From Vandiemenella viatica (Eukaryota; Arthropoda; Insecta; Orthoptera; Morabidae): a stretch of 64,000 nt of DNA. Positions 1-10,219 of the stretch are shown here, one piece after another. The DNA is taken from assembly GCA_031002005.1 (NCBI GenBank), contig JARYHS010009186.1, positions 101,279,992 to 101,343,991 on the forward strand. The letters run 5' to 3'. Every line of letters begins with the position of its first letter. Position 1 is the first letter of the stretch. The notes beneath the pieces were generated by a model. The model worked only from the letters and a program-made list of their open reading frames with translations, did no database searches and was not told the DNA's origin. Position numbers and translations under genes: made by a program.

Positions 1-1775
1 TTACTTGTTTCTAGGATTACTGGAAATACAGTGGAATTTTGATGTTGGGGTGTTGTGCCGAAATAAAATTTTGAATTTCAATAACTTCAAAAGTAAGAAA
101 AGGAAAGAAGTATAATTAAACACTTTAGTTAAACATATTAAGCTCACTCTACAGTGAAAATCTGAGCTTTATAAAGTAATTAGGATAGAAAGCGATTTCA
201 CGTTAGGGGTAGGTAAGGGGGTAGGTATGTGAAAATTTACGAGTTTCAGACTTTTCTTATAATATGTGGGTAAAATTTTATCTGTGTAGCAAATTTCAGC
301 ATTCTACGGCTACTGGAAGTGCCTTAGAATTTTGATGATCATCAGTCAGTCAGTGAGTGAGTGAGTGACAAAATCGCTGAAGTTTGCATCCGAATAACAT
401 CCGAACTAAGAACAGTAACATAATAAAATTTAGTACGTTTGCTAAGATTGCTGATATCTATGCATAACAGAAATTTGAGACATGTAGCATAAATACGACC
501 GAAGAAATTGAGGTTCAAAAATGGCCCGAATCGCTTCGAGAAAAGGGTAGGCAGTGCCGCCGTTGACTCGACTTGGCGGGTGCACTGCCGTGCACCCAAA
601 TGATTTGTCCTAAAGATATGAACCCTACTCGTTACCAATATGACGAGATTTCTCAGCATTTTAATAATAAGTTCGGCTTTAACACACACAAACATTCATC
701 GAAAATATTTACAACTCCAGATGGCCATGTCCTTACCTTGCTGGGAAGACCCGGTGTTGGTTTGTAAGATCTGTCACTGCAAATGGCGAAATCTTATTGC
801 TGGGTACGGCCTAAAAATGGTGTATACCGTTGCTACGTCCCTTAGAAAAGGACGCGTCCTCCTTTGAGAAAAATGCGTTGCTTTACCACTCAACATATGC
901 GGAGGATTACGGCACCCATTCGTAAACCGTCCTGAAAGCCCACTACCTTTTATAGATACCTGCACTTTACCTAACATCCCACAATTTCGTCAAGAAATGT
1001 TTCCGATGGCAAAATGGAATATAACAAGAGATGTGATAACAGAGGTATAAGTTTTTGCACATCGAGAAAAGGCCACAGTTAAAGGCGACATAAAATTCAA
1101 GTCATATTCATGGTCCGCATATCGTAGCAGTAATTTATTTGAATGAATTATACAATTGTTTACTTACTTGTTTAAATTTTTAGTAATATATAAACGTTTA
1201 TTACTGATTCATCTAGAACGTTAAAATATTCTTACGTTTCACTTATACCTTCGTACAAAATTTTGTATTTTCGCTTAATGTTGTTGATAGATACCACACG
1301 AACAGACTTCGATGAGAGTCATACAGTTTAGCAAAACATATTATTCCTTATTATTGAAAGAAACTTTTAACCGGCAGAGAAATGTTATAGATACCCTTCT
1401 GTTTGATGCAGGGATAATTCCAACTACATGTATGATAAAGATTTTTTTTTTTTTTTAAATTAACTCAGCTGAAAGAGGAAACATTTTAAACTACTTAGCT
1501 AAATAGGGGAGACAGCGGTTAAGATAATCGTGTGGAAGTTTTCTGAAAATTTACTGTATCCCGCATAGTATCAGGTCTCTACCGTAAAAAGAGGTTGGAC
1601 AAGTTGAGAAACCCATTCTGCCACTTCTTTACTGTACCTCCCTTATCGCAACACGAAACACTTGAGGTGGTAACCGTTCATTATTCTCTTTTAAGTGCTG
1701 CAGTAAATATCTTCAGGCGAGTAATGGTCTCCTGCTCTACATTAATCTCGTATCCGTGGGAACATTGATCCCAAG
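1..1775. other. AT-rich DNA, no gene seen
   Basis: No coding region or complete element is supported. Short open frames between 340 and 980 show no domain or codon signal. At 578-597 there is a perfect 8-bp stem with a 4-nt loop (GGGTGCAC/GTGCACCC). A homopolymer T run lies near 1441. Confidence 0.6.
342..369 (+). repeat. Short (GTCA/GTGA)n simple repeat
   Basis: The tetranucleotide changes from GTCA to GTGA along this stretch. It follows an AT-rich segment and may be the tail of a dispersed repeat, though no second copy was found in the window. Confidence 0.6.
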
Positions 1776-1990
1776 CGGTCTGGTGCCTCAGTGATTAAGG
1801 CGTCTGACTGCAGATCGGAAGATCCCTAGTTCGAGCCCGGTGTCAGCTGATATTTTCAAAGGCCTTTAAATTCGACCTTTACAGTTTACGGTGTTATGTG
1901 AAGTATGCCAGAAGGTTTCCAAGGGGCGGAACTGTAGGTCCTCTATACCCGGTAGGATTACCGGGATAGATTAGTTAGCTACGACAAGAG
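1776..1990 (+). repeat. tRNA-derived SINE, family B
   Basis: A tRNA-like head has an A-box-like TGCCTCAGTGATTAAGG at 1784-1800 and a B-box-like AGTTCGAGCCC at 1828-1838. The body contains the GTGAAGTATGCCAGAA segment also found, inverted, in the copy at 30970-31145. The tRNA folding is not intact, so this is a SINE and not a functional tRNA gene. Pol III transcription is expected from SINE biology and is not shown here. Confidence 0.7.
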
Positions 1991-2033
1991 CAGAATTGCG
2001 CGGTGAATCGAAAACAATGTCACGGCAAAACAA

Positions 2034-2060
2034 TCCGTTCACCCACCATTCTCGGTCCCA
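2034..2060 (-). repeat. Fragment of SINE family A head
   Basis: The reverse complement matches the 5' tRNA-like end of the SINE A copies at 4027 and 59884 (the CACCCACCA-type segment next to TCGGT). Only about 25 bp remain. Confidence 0.4.
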
Positions 2061-2954
2061 GTTCTATTAACCTCGACGTTGACGAATAGTAAAACTAAAA
2101 AAAAAATACAAAATCACTCGGTTCTAATGAGGATAATGCAAGTACAATAGTATTATTTCTTCGTAGCATGCGCATACCGTTGCTGTTGGGTTGCCGCCGT
2201 AAAGGATGCGAATGTGGAGCGGCCTTCAAGGAGACAACTGCATCGACACCGGCAACAGTACCCGGAACCGGTTGCGGGAGACAACTTATGACGCTTCTTC
2301 CACTACTGTCAACTGTGGATGGAGGTCCACCGTAATGAGGCATCGCTTAGACAGTCCCATCTTGGGGTAACTGGTTAACACTCACTGCCAGGCATCTGCT
2401 CAGCACTCTACATCTGACGTAACCCTGCATACGAATGGGCGATAAAACTGACGGCTTTGTACATACCTAGTCGACCTTTTTATTTTTTTACGCGTTATAC
2501 CAGTTTACCTAGTGGATTGCATAACGAAGATATTGCTGAAATTAATTTAAGACTAATTTTTATTTTGATGGACGATCAAGGGAAGAAATTCAAATACCCA
2601 AATTACGGGTGTTTCAAGTTTTTGAGATTCTCCGATTTGAGTTTTCAGATGAAGGAAAGACCATTTACGGTGAGCTATCCCACTCTGTTTTAGTAAAACA
2701 TCAGCATATATTTCCTGCAACAAATTTAAGAATACTTAACAACTATAAAATATGTTTCATGTAGTGGGTTCAAAATTGAGGTGTTTCAATGTAACTGAAA
2801 CCATTATTGCAAAAAAAAAATCTTAAATTATAATTCTGAAAATACTATATCACTACACGATCAACAGTTAAAAAAAAAAGGTTGTTTTCGTTTAAAAGAA
2901 TTTTATCTCTTCGGGACAGTAAAATTTTATGTAGTGTTTCAAGGACTATTCATT
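2061..2954. other. No gene seen; GC-richer patch at 2170-2340
   Basis: A minus-strand open frame of 82 codons at 2095-2343 coincides with a GC-richer patch but has no recognisable domain. The remainder is AT-rich with A/T homopolymers near 2810 and 2870. Confidence 0.5.
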
Positions 2955-3357
2955 CTAAGGGAGCGTGCATAAACCACGTAGCTCCATTTTGGCCTTTTGT
3001 GAACCCCCCTCCCCCCACGTAGCCCTACGTGGCTTGTGTCTCTACCCCCCCCCCCCCCCCCCCCTCACCACGTAACACGTAGCTTTTTTTCTCTTTTGAT
3101 TCCAGAAGACATTTTGTACTGTTTTCTCTTGTCAGACTATTGTAAATTACATACGGAGATAATTAACTGAGGAAAATAAATAGTCACATCCTTTTGTGAG
3201 TTCTGTTCCTCATTTTAACTGTGAAAAATGTTATGAAAGGAAAGCTACGCGTGGCCTGGCTCGGAACCCCCCCTCAGCCCACATATCCCAACGTAGCCTT
3301 CCAGCAAACTCCTCCCCTTCTGGACCAAGCCACGTAGTTTGTGCACGGTCCCTAAGG
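2955..3357. mobile_element. MITE-like DNA element, about 403 bp
   Basis: The left end CTAAGGGAGCGTGCATAAAC and the inverted right end (CCTTAGGGACCGTGCACAAA on the other strand) form imperfect terminal inverted repeats. CACGTAG/CTACGTG motifs recur inside both ends. A 20-base C run lies at 3045-3064. A 5'-anchored second copy is at 22031-22340. There is no coding capacity and the superfamily is not determined; a possible ATT flank is on both sides. Confidence 0.75.
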
Positions 3358-4026
3358 ATTGTATGTTATATCATGTTCTTTTAATTTAACATTTATTATA
3401 CACAGTTAAAAGAAATCAATTTATAGTTTGCTGTTATAAATTTAGTTAAGTCACCAAAAAATAATCCCTTTTTCTCTGCAATTTGATTTTTTATTAATGT
3501 ATTCCGTCCTTACGTAAACCGTGGGGTGTCAGTGGACATGAATTCCGCGTCATCTGATTCATGCTTTTCTTTGCTGATGTTGGGTGGTTTAGTGGAGAAT
3601 TAAGTTATGCAACATAGCTGCACTGTTTTCAAGGTCTTGATTACCAACTAACCCATGAAATATGATATTTCTGTTCTACCTAGACCAGTGACAGAAATAT
3701 AATTTAAATCAGAAAGCCGCAGAATTGTTCATAGAGCCCTGTTTCTCAAATGCTCTGTTTGAGAAAAGCAATCTTTTTGTTCCAAAGAAATTAAGTCCCA
3801 AGACCGATCACCAAATTTAGGTGTAGGGAAACACGAATGAATATAATAAGTTCCCATAGAGTTTTTTTACTTTGATGTGTCCTATAATAAATTGTTTTCT
3901 AACTGGAATAATTTCAATGTTTATTTTGAAAAAGACAAATTCCGAATAGTTTGCCTAAGTTTCAAAATTTTCGCCGCCAATCTCGGAAAATTTTTCTATC
4001 TCTTTCCCAAACCTAATTTTATTACT
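3358..4026. other. AT-rich DNA, nothing recognised
   Basis: No repeat family seen elsewhere in the window and no credible open frame. Confidence 0.6.
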
Positions 4027-4262
4027 TATGGGTTTACGCCTCGTCGACGTCGAAGTCATTAGAGGCGGGATGAGACTGGAGACAAGGAACGGGAAGGAAT
4101 TCGGCGATGGCCTTTTGACGGAAGCATCCCGGAATTCGCCTGGAGTGATTTTGGGAAACCATGGAAAACCCAAATCTGGATGCCCGGACGGGGATCCCAA
4201 CCCACGTCCTCCCAAATGCAAGGCCAGAGCATTAACCACTCACCCACCACTCTCGGTCCCCG
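4027..4262 (-). repeat. SINE family A, near full length
   Basis: On the minus strand the element starts near 4262 with a tRNA-like head (A-box region followed by a degenerate B box) and continues through body landmarks CCAAATCTGGATG (inverted), ACTCCAGGCGAA, GGCCATCGCCGAATTC, CGCCTCTAATGAC and ends near CGTCGACGAGGCGTAAA. The same order occurs in the copies at 58798 and 59884. It is head-to-head with the copy at 4288-4468, so the two can fold into a long hairpin. Confidence 0.85.
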
Positions 4263-4287
4263 AAACTCAGACTCTCCAAGACTAAGA

Positions 4288-4468
4288 CGCCGGTTCGAAT
4301 CCACGTCCGGACATCCAGATTTGGGTTTTCCATGGTTTCTCCAAATCACTCCAGGCGAATGCCGGGATGCTTCAGTCAAAAGGCCATGGTCGAATTCCTT
4401 TCCGTTCCTTGCCCCCAGTCCCATCCCGCCTCTAATGACCTCGCCATCGACGAGGCATAAAGCCATAA
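4288..4468 (+). repeat. SINE family A, lacks A box
   Basis: The copy starts at the B-box segment CCGGTTCGAATCC and then runs through the full body to CATCGACGAGGCATAAAGCC. It is in inverted orientation to the adjacent copy at 4027-4262, separated by about 25 bp. Confidence 0.85.
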
Positions 4469-5515
4469 GCAATAAAAGGGTTACTAATTAATAACGGTTT
4501 TAACAAAAACTGCTCTGGAACCTTGTCATCTTGTCTAGAACTTTTGAAATTAAAAGGTTTTCATCTAATGGTTGTCATATAACTGACTTACCCGTATATC
4601 AGACTTAAATATGAAACTGTTTCACATCTCCACAGCGTGAAATCATCTGACGAGACAAATACGGTAGTCCACGGGACTTAGCTCCGAGAGCCTTCTGGTC
4701 CCCACCAGGAGAGGAAGAGGCTGGGGCGATGGTCACTGTGGGAACCTTCTCGTCGCGTAGGGAACCAGACTCTTCAATTAGCTTATCTTGTTGATGTGTC
4801 AGCTCCGTCATTCCGACTCATAAATTGTCAACTTCACAAAAAGTGCCGCGGCGTTTGTTATGCCTCTCTGCGAGATAATGTCGCATCCTGTGTAATTCAA
4901 CGCCGGAATCTACTTCTTAATAAGGATATACGGTGTACCGACCAAGCTATCGCAACACTGCTTGTATTCCGCACCTCATAGGTACTGCAGGCTACACGAC
5001 ATTCGCATTAACAGCATCCGTTCATTGAGTCTGCAGAATATCATGACTCGCGCTTCAGGAAAAACAATTATAGGTTTCTATAATTTCATTACATCAACTC
5101 TGGTTTGGATTACATAGTTCTGTACATAGCTGATTCTGAATAGAAGTTTTGCTAACAATGAAATGTTTCAAACCATGTATCAGAATACAGGTTGCAGGAT
5201 GAAAAGGGAAATTCTGACTCCAACTATGGCCAGACGTACCTGTTGAAAATCCAGATCTAAATAAATTCAAAACCTTTGTATATCTCCTTCATAAGTTTTA
5301 TTCAGAGTATCGTAATATTGAAGTTATCATCAGTGTTAGCGTTGTGTGTTTATTAATGCATCATATCCTTTCGCCATTAAGAGAATTTTTTTTCGAAAAT
5401 ATTCAGCTATCTAATGTAAGTAATGTAACTGAGATTAACCTTCATCAACCCAAAATTAAATTACTCTCACTTAATAATTGCTTCTTACCTGTTGTTATAG
5501 GATGCATGCTCACAT
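4469..5515. other. No element recognised; weak exon candidate inside
   Basis: Apart from the minus-strand open frame at 4605-4811, listed separately, nothing is recognised. 5020-5515 is AT-rich. Confidence 0.5.
4605..4811 (-). CDS. Possible exon or spurious 68-aa open frame, unrecognised
   Basis: The frame encodes a Ser/Pro/Ala/Gly-rich stretch with alternating charged segments (EESGSLRDEKVPTV, then APASSSPGGDQKALG, then LSRQMISR). This composition is more protein-like than the neighbouring frames, and the local GC content rises. An in-frame stop lies a few codons before the ATG, and a GGTAAGT donor-like site lies just after the stop, so a splice structure is not clear. No family is recognised. 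It could be an exon of a minus-strand gene with the rest outside the window, a captured fragment, or chance. Confidence 0.15.
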   Translation of the reverse strand: MTELTHQQDKLIEESGSLRDEKVPTVTIAPASSSPGGDQKALGAKSRGLPYLSRQMISRCGDVKQFHI

Positions 5516-5517
5516 TT

Positions 5518-5632
5518 TGCATCTGCATACGTAAATAAATAAAAATGCAAACCATCTGAGGAGCATTTTTCTCGAAACTGGTAATGGTTAATTAAATAAA
5601 TATAATAAGAACAAATTGTGACTGGTTGCTGC
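5518..5632 (+). repeat. Degenerate relic of the 62.2-kb foldback, hammerhead-like core kept
   Basis: The order TGCATCTG, AAACCAT, CTGAGGA, CTCGAAAC, GGTAATGGTTA, then TTGTGACTGGTTGCTG matches one arm of the palindrome at 62182-62656. The arm sequence is eroded between these blocks. The AACCAT/ATGGTT pairing (5550-5555 with 5584-5589) that would form stem I of a hammerhead-like fold is kept, although the stem II region has changed. Confidence 0.65.
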
Positions 5633-5719
5633 TTTTAATGTCAACCCCAAAATATTCATTATATTTGCCACATCTTATTAAGGAATACAATTCTCATATG
5701 AGTTGTCAACAGTTATTCC

Positions 5720-5960
5720 TTGTCGGCCTCGGTAGCGTAGGGGCTAGAGTGCTATCTCCGCGTACCGAAGGTCGCCGGTTCGAATCCGGTTTCGGGCATG
5801 AATGTTGAGTGTTGTGTGTCTGTGTGAATGTCCTGTCCAGCCTGTGGTGTCTTTACTTAGAAGATACAATATATAAACACTGGACGACAACTGATTCACT
5901 GGAAGCTATAAGAATCACATAGAGCTAGCTGTATGGCCTCAGCTGTCGAAAGCTATTAAA
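5720..5960 (+). repeat. tRNA-derived SINE, family D
   Basis: The head has an A-box-like GGTAGCGTAGGGGCTAGAG, a B box GCCGGTTCGAATCCGG with a perfect T-arm-like stem, and a unique body ending in an A-rich tail near 5960-5975. The acceptor ends do not pair, which argues against a functional tRNA gene. No second copy is seen in the window. Confidence 0.65.
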
Positions 5961-6349
5961 AGTAATTAAAAAAAACTGTTATTCCAATAACAATTGCAGT
6001 TCTGACTTATCGTCACACGATTATAGCACAAAATTTCGAGAAATTAAATGGGCCTTAATGGTTGGCTAAAGAAAATTTTTCATGGGTATAAAATGAGAGC
6101 TGGTAACTCGTCGACTCGAATACCTTTTGAATATTCCTTTTTATTCCAGGGTTAGTGAAAGATGCTGACAGAAAACATTTAAAAAATACAATTTTCTCCA
6201 ATTTTTCCCCGAATCAAAATATTATTTCTAAATTTACAGCGATGAGCACCCTGCTACAGTTTAGAAGATAACTATTGCTATGTTTCTGGAGTTTATAGCC
6301 TCTCTGAAATAACTAAATGATTGATGTGTGAATGGAGACCTTTCCGGCA
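5961..6349. other. AT-rich DNA, nothing recognised
   Basis: No repeat or coding signal seen. Confidence 0.55.
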
Positions 6350-6437
6350 TATCAATGAAACAAAATCGTCTCGGGTGTCCAGCCGGATGGTGTTGTAACA
6401 ATACCATCCAGCTGGACACCCGACAGGATATTGTTTT
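6350..6437. mobile_element. Small foldback element
   Basis: CGGGTGTCCAGCCGGATGGT at 6372-6391 pairs with its inverted copy at 6403-6422 with one mismatch, leaving an 11-nt loop. Weaker pairing extends outward through AAACAAAATC-like ends. The outer AAACAAAATC...CGGGT pattern is shared with the foldback at 33130-33317, suggesting one family. Confidence 0.7.
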
Positions 6438-6609
6438 AAATGATTGACTTTAACAAAATTGACACTCCGAATGGTTTTCCACCAGAAAGTCATATATATC
6501 AGTTGATGGAGAATTCCATGAATTGGATAATAAATATGTCGTAATAATACTTTTTTGAAATTTTTGAAAACATACAATGTTTTTATTCAGCTGATTTTAT
6601 TTATTTATT

Positions 6610-6690
6610 TCCGTGGTTCGGATTCCACGTGAAAATATAGATCCAGCCTCGACAAAGGCGGAATGGGAGGCAAATCGAAAATCTGTCACC
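6610..6690 (+). repeat. SINE family C body fragment
   Basis: GGTTCGGATTCCACGTGAAA resembles the conserved body segment of SINE C (GGTTCGGATTCTACGTTAAA at 22674). No tRNA-like head is present. Confidence 0.4.
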
Positions 6691-7424
6691 AGGTCGCAAT
6701 ACCATACAAATTTACTTTTTGTTTATAACATTTGAAAGATAATTTCGTAAAACGTGTAAACACTTCTTTTTATTAATTTTTAAGAAAGATGTTACAATTT
6801 ACTCAGTAAATTTAACACAATACAAGCGAGAGTAATATACTTGATAATTCTAATTTGTGGCTAACAAACGGACTAATAACTAAATCCAGAAACACTTCTG
6901 TATTTTATTTTGCACTTCGTTTCTGACGGTAACTTGACGGACGATTCTAGGAACTCAGATGTCTACCCAATTGTCCTACGTTTTATGAACTTAGTTTATT
7001 TGACATAACCGAACAATCAACAATTCCCCTCATCCGCTTTGGCTAGATGTTAGGCATTCCGTTTAACTTACAGGAACCAGGTTATTAAAATGTTAAATCA
7101 GCAATTTCTAGGCAGTATCAACAAGAAATAGTAAGTTTGTTTGCTGCTACTTTTTTTTGTTTTTTATTTGGGGAATCCATGGAAGAAGCCAAAGAAGTTA
7201 AATTCTTTAACTTTTCCTTCTTCTAATGATTTGAGTTCAGTGCAAATTACTGGTTTATTGCCATAATATTGGCCGATCCCTTAGAGGTCAGAGATAATGG
7301 ACCACAGCACTGTGGGAATATGCCAAAAGGGGAAGTAAATGAACCACCCTCAAACCAACGGGCCATAAGTTCCTTGAAATTTGGGCGTTTTAACCTCTGA
7401 ACAGATATCATGATTAGCGTTCGG
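6691..7424. other. No element recognised
   Basis: AT-rich sequence. A minus-strand frame at 7247-7462 is open but shows no known domain. Confidence 0.5.
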
Positions 7425-8290
7425 ATCTTTATGACCAAAAAAATAGAGAAATATGCATGCAAATATGATCATAAAAATGGGTAAATATGACCTAAAATGA
7501 CGAAATATGACCAAAAATTTATCCAAGAAGATATTTGAATGTTCATTGTTCATTTTATTAAGTGGGATGTTGGCAGGTACCATCATTCCACAGAGTTCGT
7601 TAGAAAAAATTTACAATTTAAAAGATGATGAAGCTGTCAAAAAAGGTCGCTGTTTGCTTTGTTAAGCTTAATACCGTGCTTCATTGTTATTGTGTCTCTT
7701 GATGTATCGTAATGGTGCTGCACATGGAATCGCTTTGTTGAAGCTACTTTAATTTCATACAATTTGCAGAAAATAACTTTTTCATCAGTACTAAGAAGCT
7801 CCTTTCCAGATTCCTTTACGCAACTCCGTAACTTCACACTTACAGAAAATTATGTTTCGGTCATAATTTTATCTACTATAAATTTAAAACCAACTGAGGA
7901 TTATTTTCAAAAGTATTGGCGACAAAGAGACATTCATTGACGCGGCTCGACACAGACATAATTCTGCTGCACTGTCGAGATTAAAAGGCGGGAGAAACGT
8001 TACAATTTAGTGAGTGATGATAATGTATAACTTTAATTCTTGACTAGTGAATTCTGACCAATTCAGTGACAACTAGTTTTGGTTTTTCCTTTAGTGTACA
8101 ACAGTAGTACAATATCTTAATTTCTTCTCATCTATAATTTCTAGTGAATTACCGGAGTTATATATATATATATAAACAGATTTTTCCTCAGAATATGACC
8201 GTATGACTACAAATATTATAGTTATATGACAAAAAATAGGAAAATGTACTGAATATGTATTTATATGCTACATAAAAATCATTTAAATAT
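7425..8290 (-). mobile_element. Decayed hAT-like element with TATGAC subterminal repeats
   Basis: Short motifs of the type AAATATGACC / TATGACAAAAA cluster at both ends: near 7430-7520 and again at 8195-8240. Repeated subterminal motifs are typical of hAT transposons. Between them a minus-strand frame encodes a BED/CGBP1-like zinc-finger remnant. No convincing target duplication or exact termini could be placed, so the limits are approximate. Confidence 0.5.
7637..7837 (-). pseudogene. hAT transposase N-terminal zinc-finger remnant
   Basis: The 66-aa frame contains STDEKVIFCKLYEIKVAS, then RFHVQHH and a later His. This resembles the N-terminal zinc-binding segment of hAT-derived proteins such as CGBP1, where FCxxC is followed by KRxxVxxHxxxxxH. 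The second Cys of the first pair is Tyr here and the rest of the transposase is missing. It is read as a broken fragment. Confidence 0.45.
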
Positions 8291-10219
8291 AATTAGAAAC
8301 GTTCATTCAGTTTTTATTTCAGCGCAACAGCTCAAAGAGAAAGTAAAAATATGAATTTTCTTAAAGATTCGAACCCTAATATGATGATAAAAAAATTCTC
8401 GAGCTGCATCAAAACATTACAATCCCTGGTCAACAACCTCGTCCCAAATTTAAACTTAATGCAACGAAGAAAACCAATTAATAACGGCACAACTGTTCGA
8501 AGTGTGGAAACCAAATAAAATGAAAGTATTGTTCCATTTTTTAAAAGCTCAGTTATACCCTGTGTGTTAAAGTGACAAAAAATAATTACTTTTATAAATT
8601 CTTTCGGTACAGCGATAATTGTCAACGAATAGTGAAACATAAAGTAGATCGGCTGTTAACAGTGTTCTAGCTCTTTAATAATTTCCTGGAACTTAACAGC
8701 GTATTTAATAAAAGAATAGTTGCGTCACATAAAAATTCCTGTAAATCAAGTGGAAAATTTCAGCAACTAAACTAACAGTTTTTACCTATCGTAAATTAGG
8801 ATCTTTGGTAACTACTTATGGGAAAAATGTTATTTTAATGGAAGCTTTGTATATTTTTATAGTTTTATGCTAAGCATCTATCCTAGTCACAGTAAATAGT
8901 CGAAACAAACACAAGGGTTTAGCTGATTTAAGGCAAACTGTCAAATGTTGGAACTTATTGAATGTCTATATTGAGAGATTCCGCAGAAAGCAGTATTAAA
9001 TATTATGACTAAAATTTATGCGGTTTCATTATTCTCGGCTTACTGAGCGAGTACGGATTCATAACATCTTCTTTCATTATCATAGCACGAGATTTAAATA
9101 TGTTTCCTTTTAGATTGAAGAGATATCCTTGTTGTTGCCTCGAGGCATCAAAAAAGAATGCCTTGCTGGTCAGGTTGAGGGCTTCTTTTGTGGTCATAAC
9201 GCCCTGGGACGGAATGCTGAAAGTGACTAATTACCTAATTTTAACGCTCTTTAGGTTACATGCAGCCTACGGGTAAGTAGCTTAAATCATATGCGGCTGC
9301 AATAGGGATCTGCTTATCATCCTGCCAGGGAGGATATTAATCATAGGTGGGAGAGCGAAGTTGGGGAATTACTGTTTATCTGTTTTATGGCATTTGTTCC
9401 TAAGAGCATTCATCCATAACATTAATAACATAGTATCTAACAAAATTTGTTCATCCTTGAAATTGAGTATCTGACACCACCAAGGAAAGAAATGGGGGTA
9501 TACATGGGTGGAGATTTTTTTTTTAAGAAGCTTGGAGAGCGACGAAAGTATCTTCACTGCAGAACCACAAAGGTGGGTTCCCACGGCGCGTGGTTTTGAA
9601 TGCCGCGACACATCAGCCGAAGCGCACGGATCAGCACGCGCCACATGGTAGCACTCGCCGCTTCCCCACCACCTTACCTTGTGTCGTTTCAGTTACCTGG
9701 GCTTTTGATCTTTACCGACGGGCTGACTCGGAAGAGACCATAATAAACTTGCGTGCCAACTACATTGGGCTTTACCACAGATATACACTTGTGCTAAATG
9801 TAAGTAAAATCTACCAACCAGTGTTCCGATAATACTAATTACAATTTTCATTCAATGGTAACATTCCTTGCTTTCCCCTCTTTTTATTCTTATCCACTCT
9901 ACTATGGTAATACAATTCCCTCTACTATTGTATTAGCATCTATCAGCAGTCACCAACAGAAATTGACAAATCCGTGATCTGAGCAGAAGACAGTAGCAAT
10001 ACAGCGAAATCATACGGCAGGAGATATAGTAGCCCTAAGTATTGACAAGAGCAGAGGAATCGCAGACCATATAAAAGCGCCAAAGAATGTAGTATATTGA
10101 GAGATTTTAGTTATAGTATATTCTAATTTTCGCTCGGGATAATTTTTTCTCAAGCTGCAGCTATGTAATGTAATTCCACCCAACGAAGCAGAGCTCAAGG
10201 TTGGGCAAAGTCACTTTCC
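8291..10219. other. No gene or element with defined ends
   Basis: Mostly AT-rich. A GC-richer patch at 9565-9700 (GGTGGGTTCCCACGGCGCGT) could be the end of a DNA transposon, but no matching partner was found. Confidence 0.5.

Noticed and set aside
5723..5800. Apparent tRNA gene with a good T arm
   Set aside because: The acceptor ends do not pair and the sequence continues into a SINE-like body.
9565..9700. GC-rich patch as a transposon end
   Set aside because: No inverted partner or flanking duplication was found.
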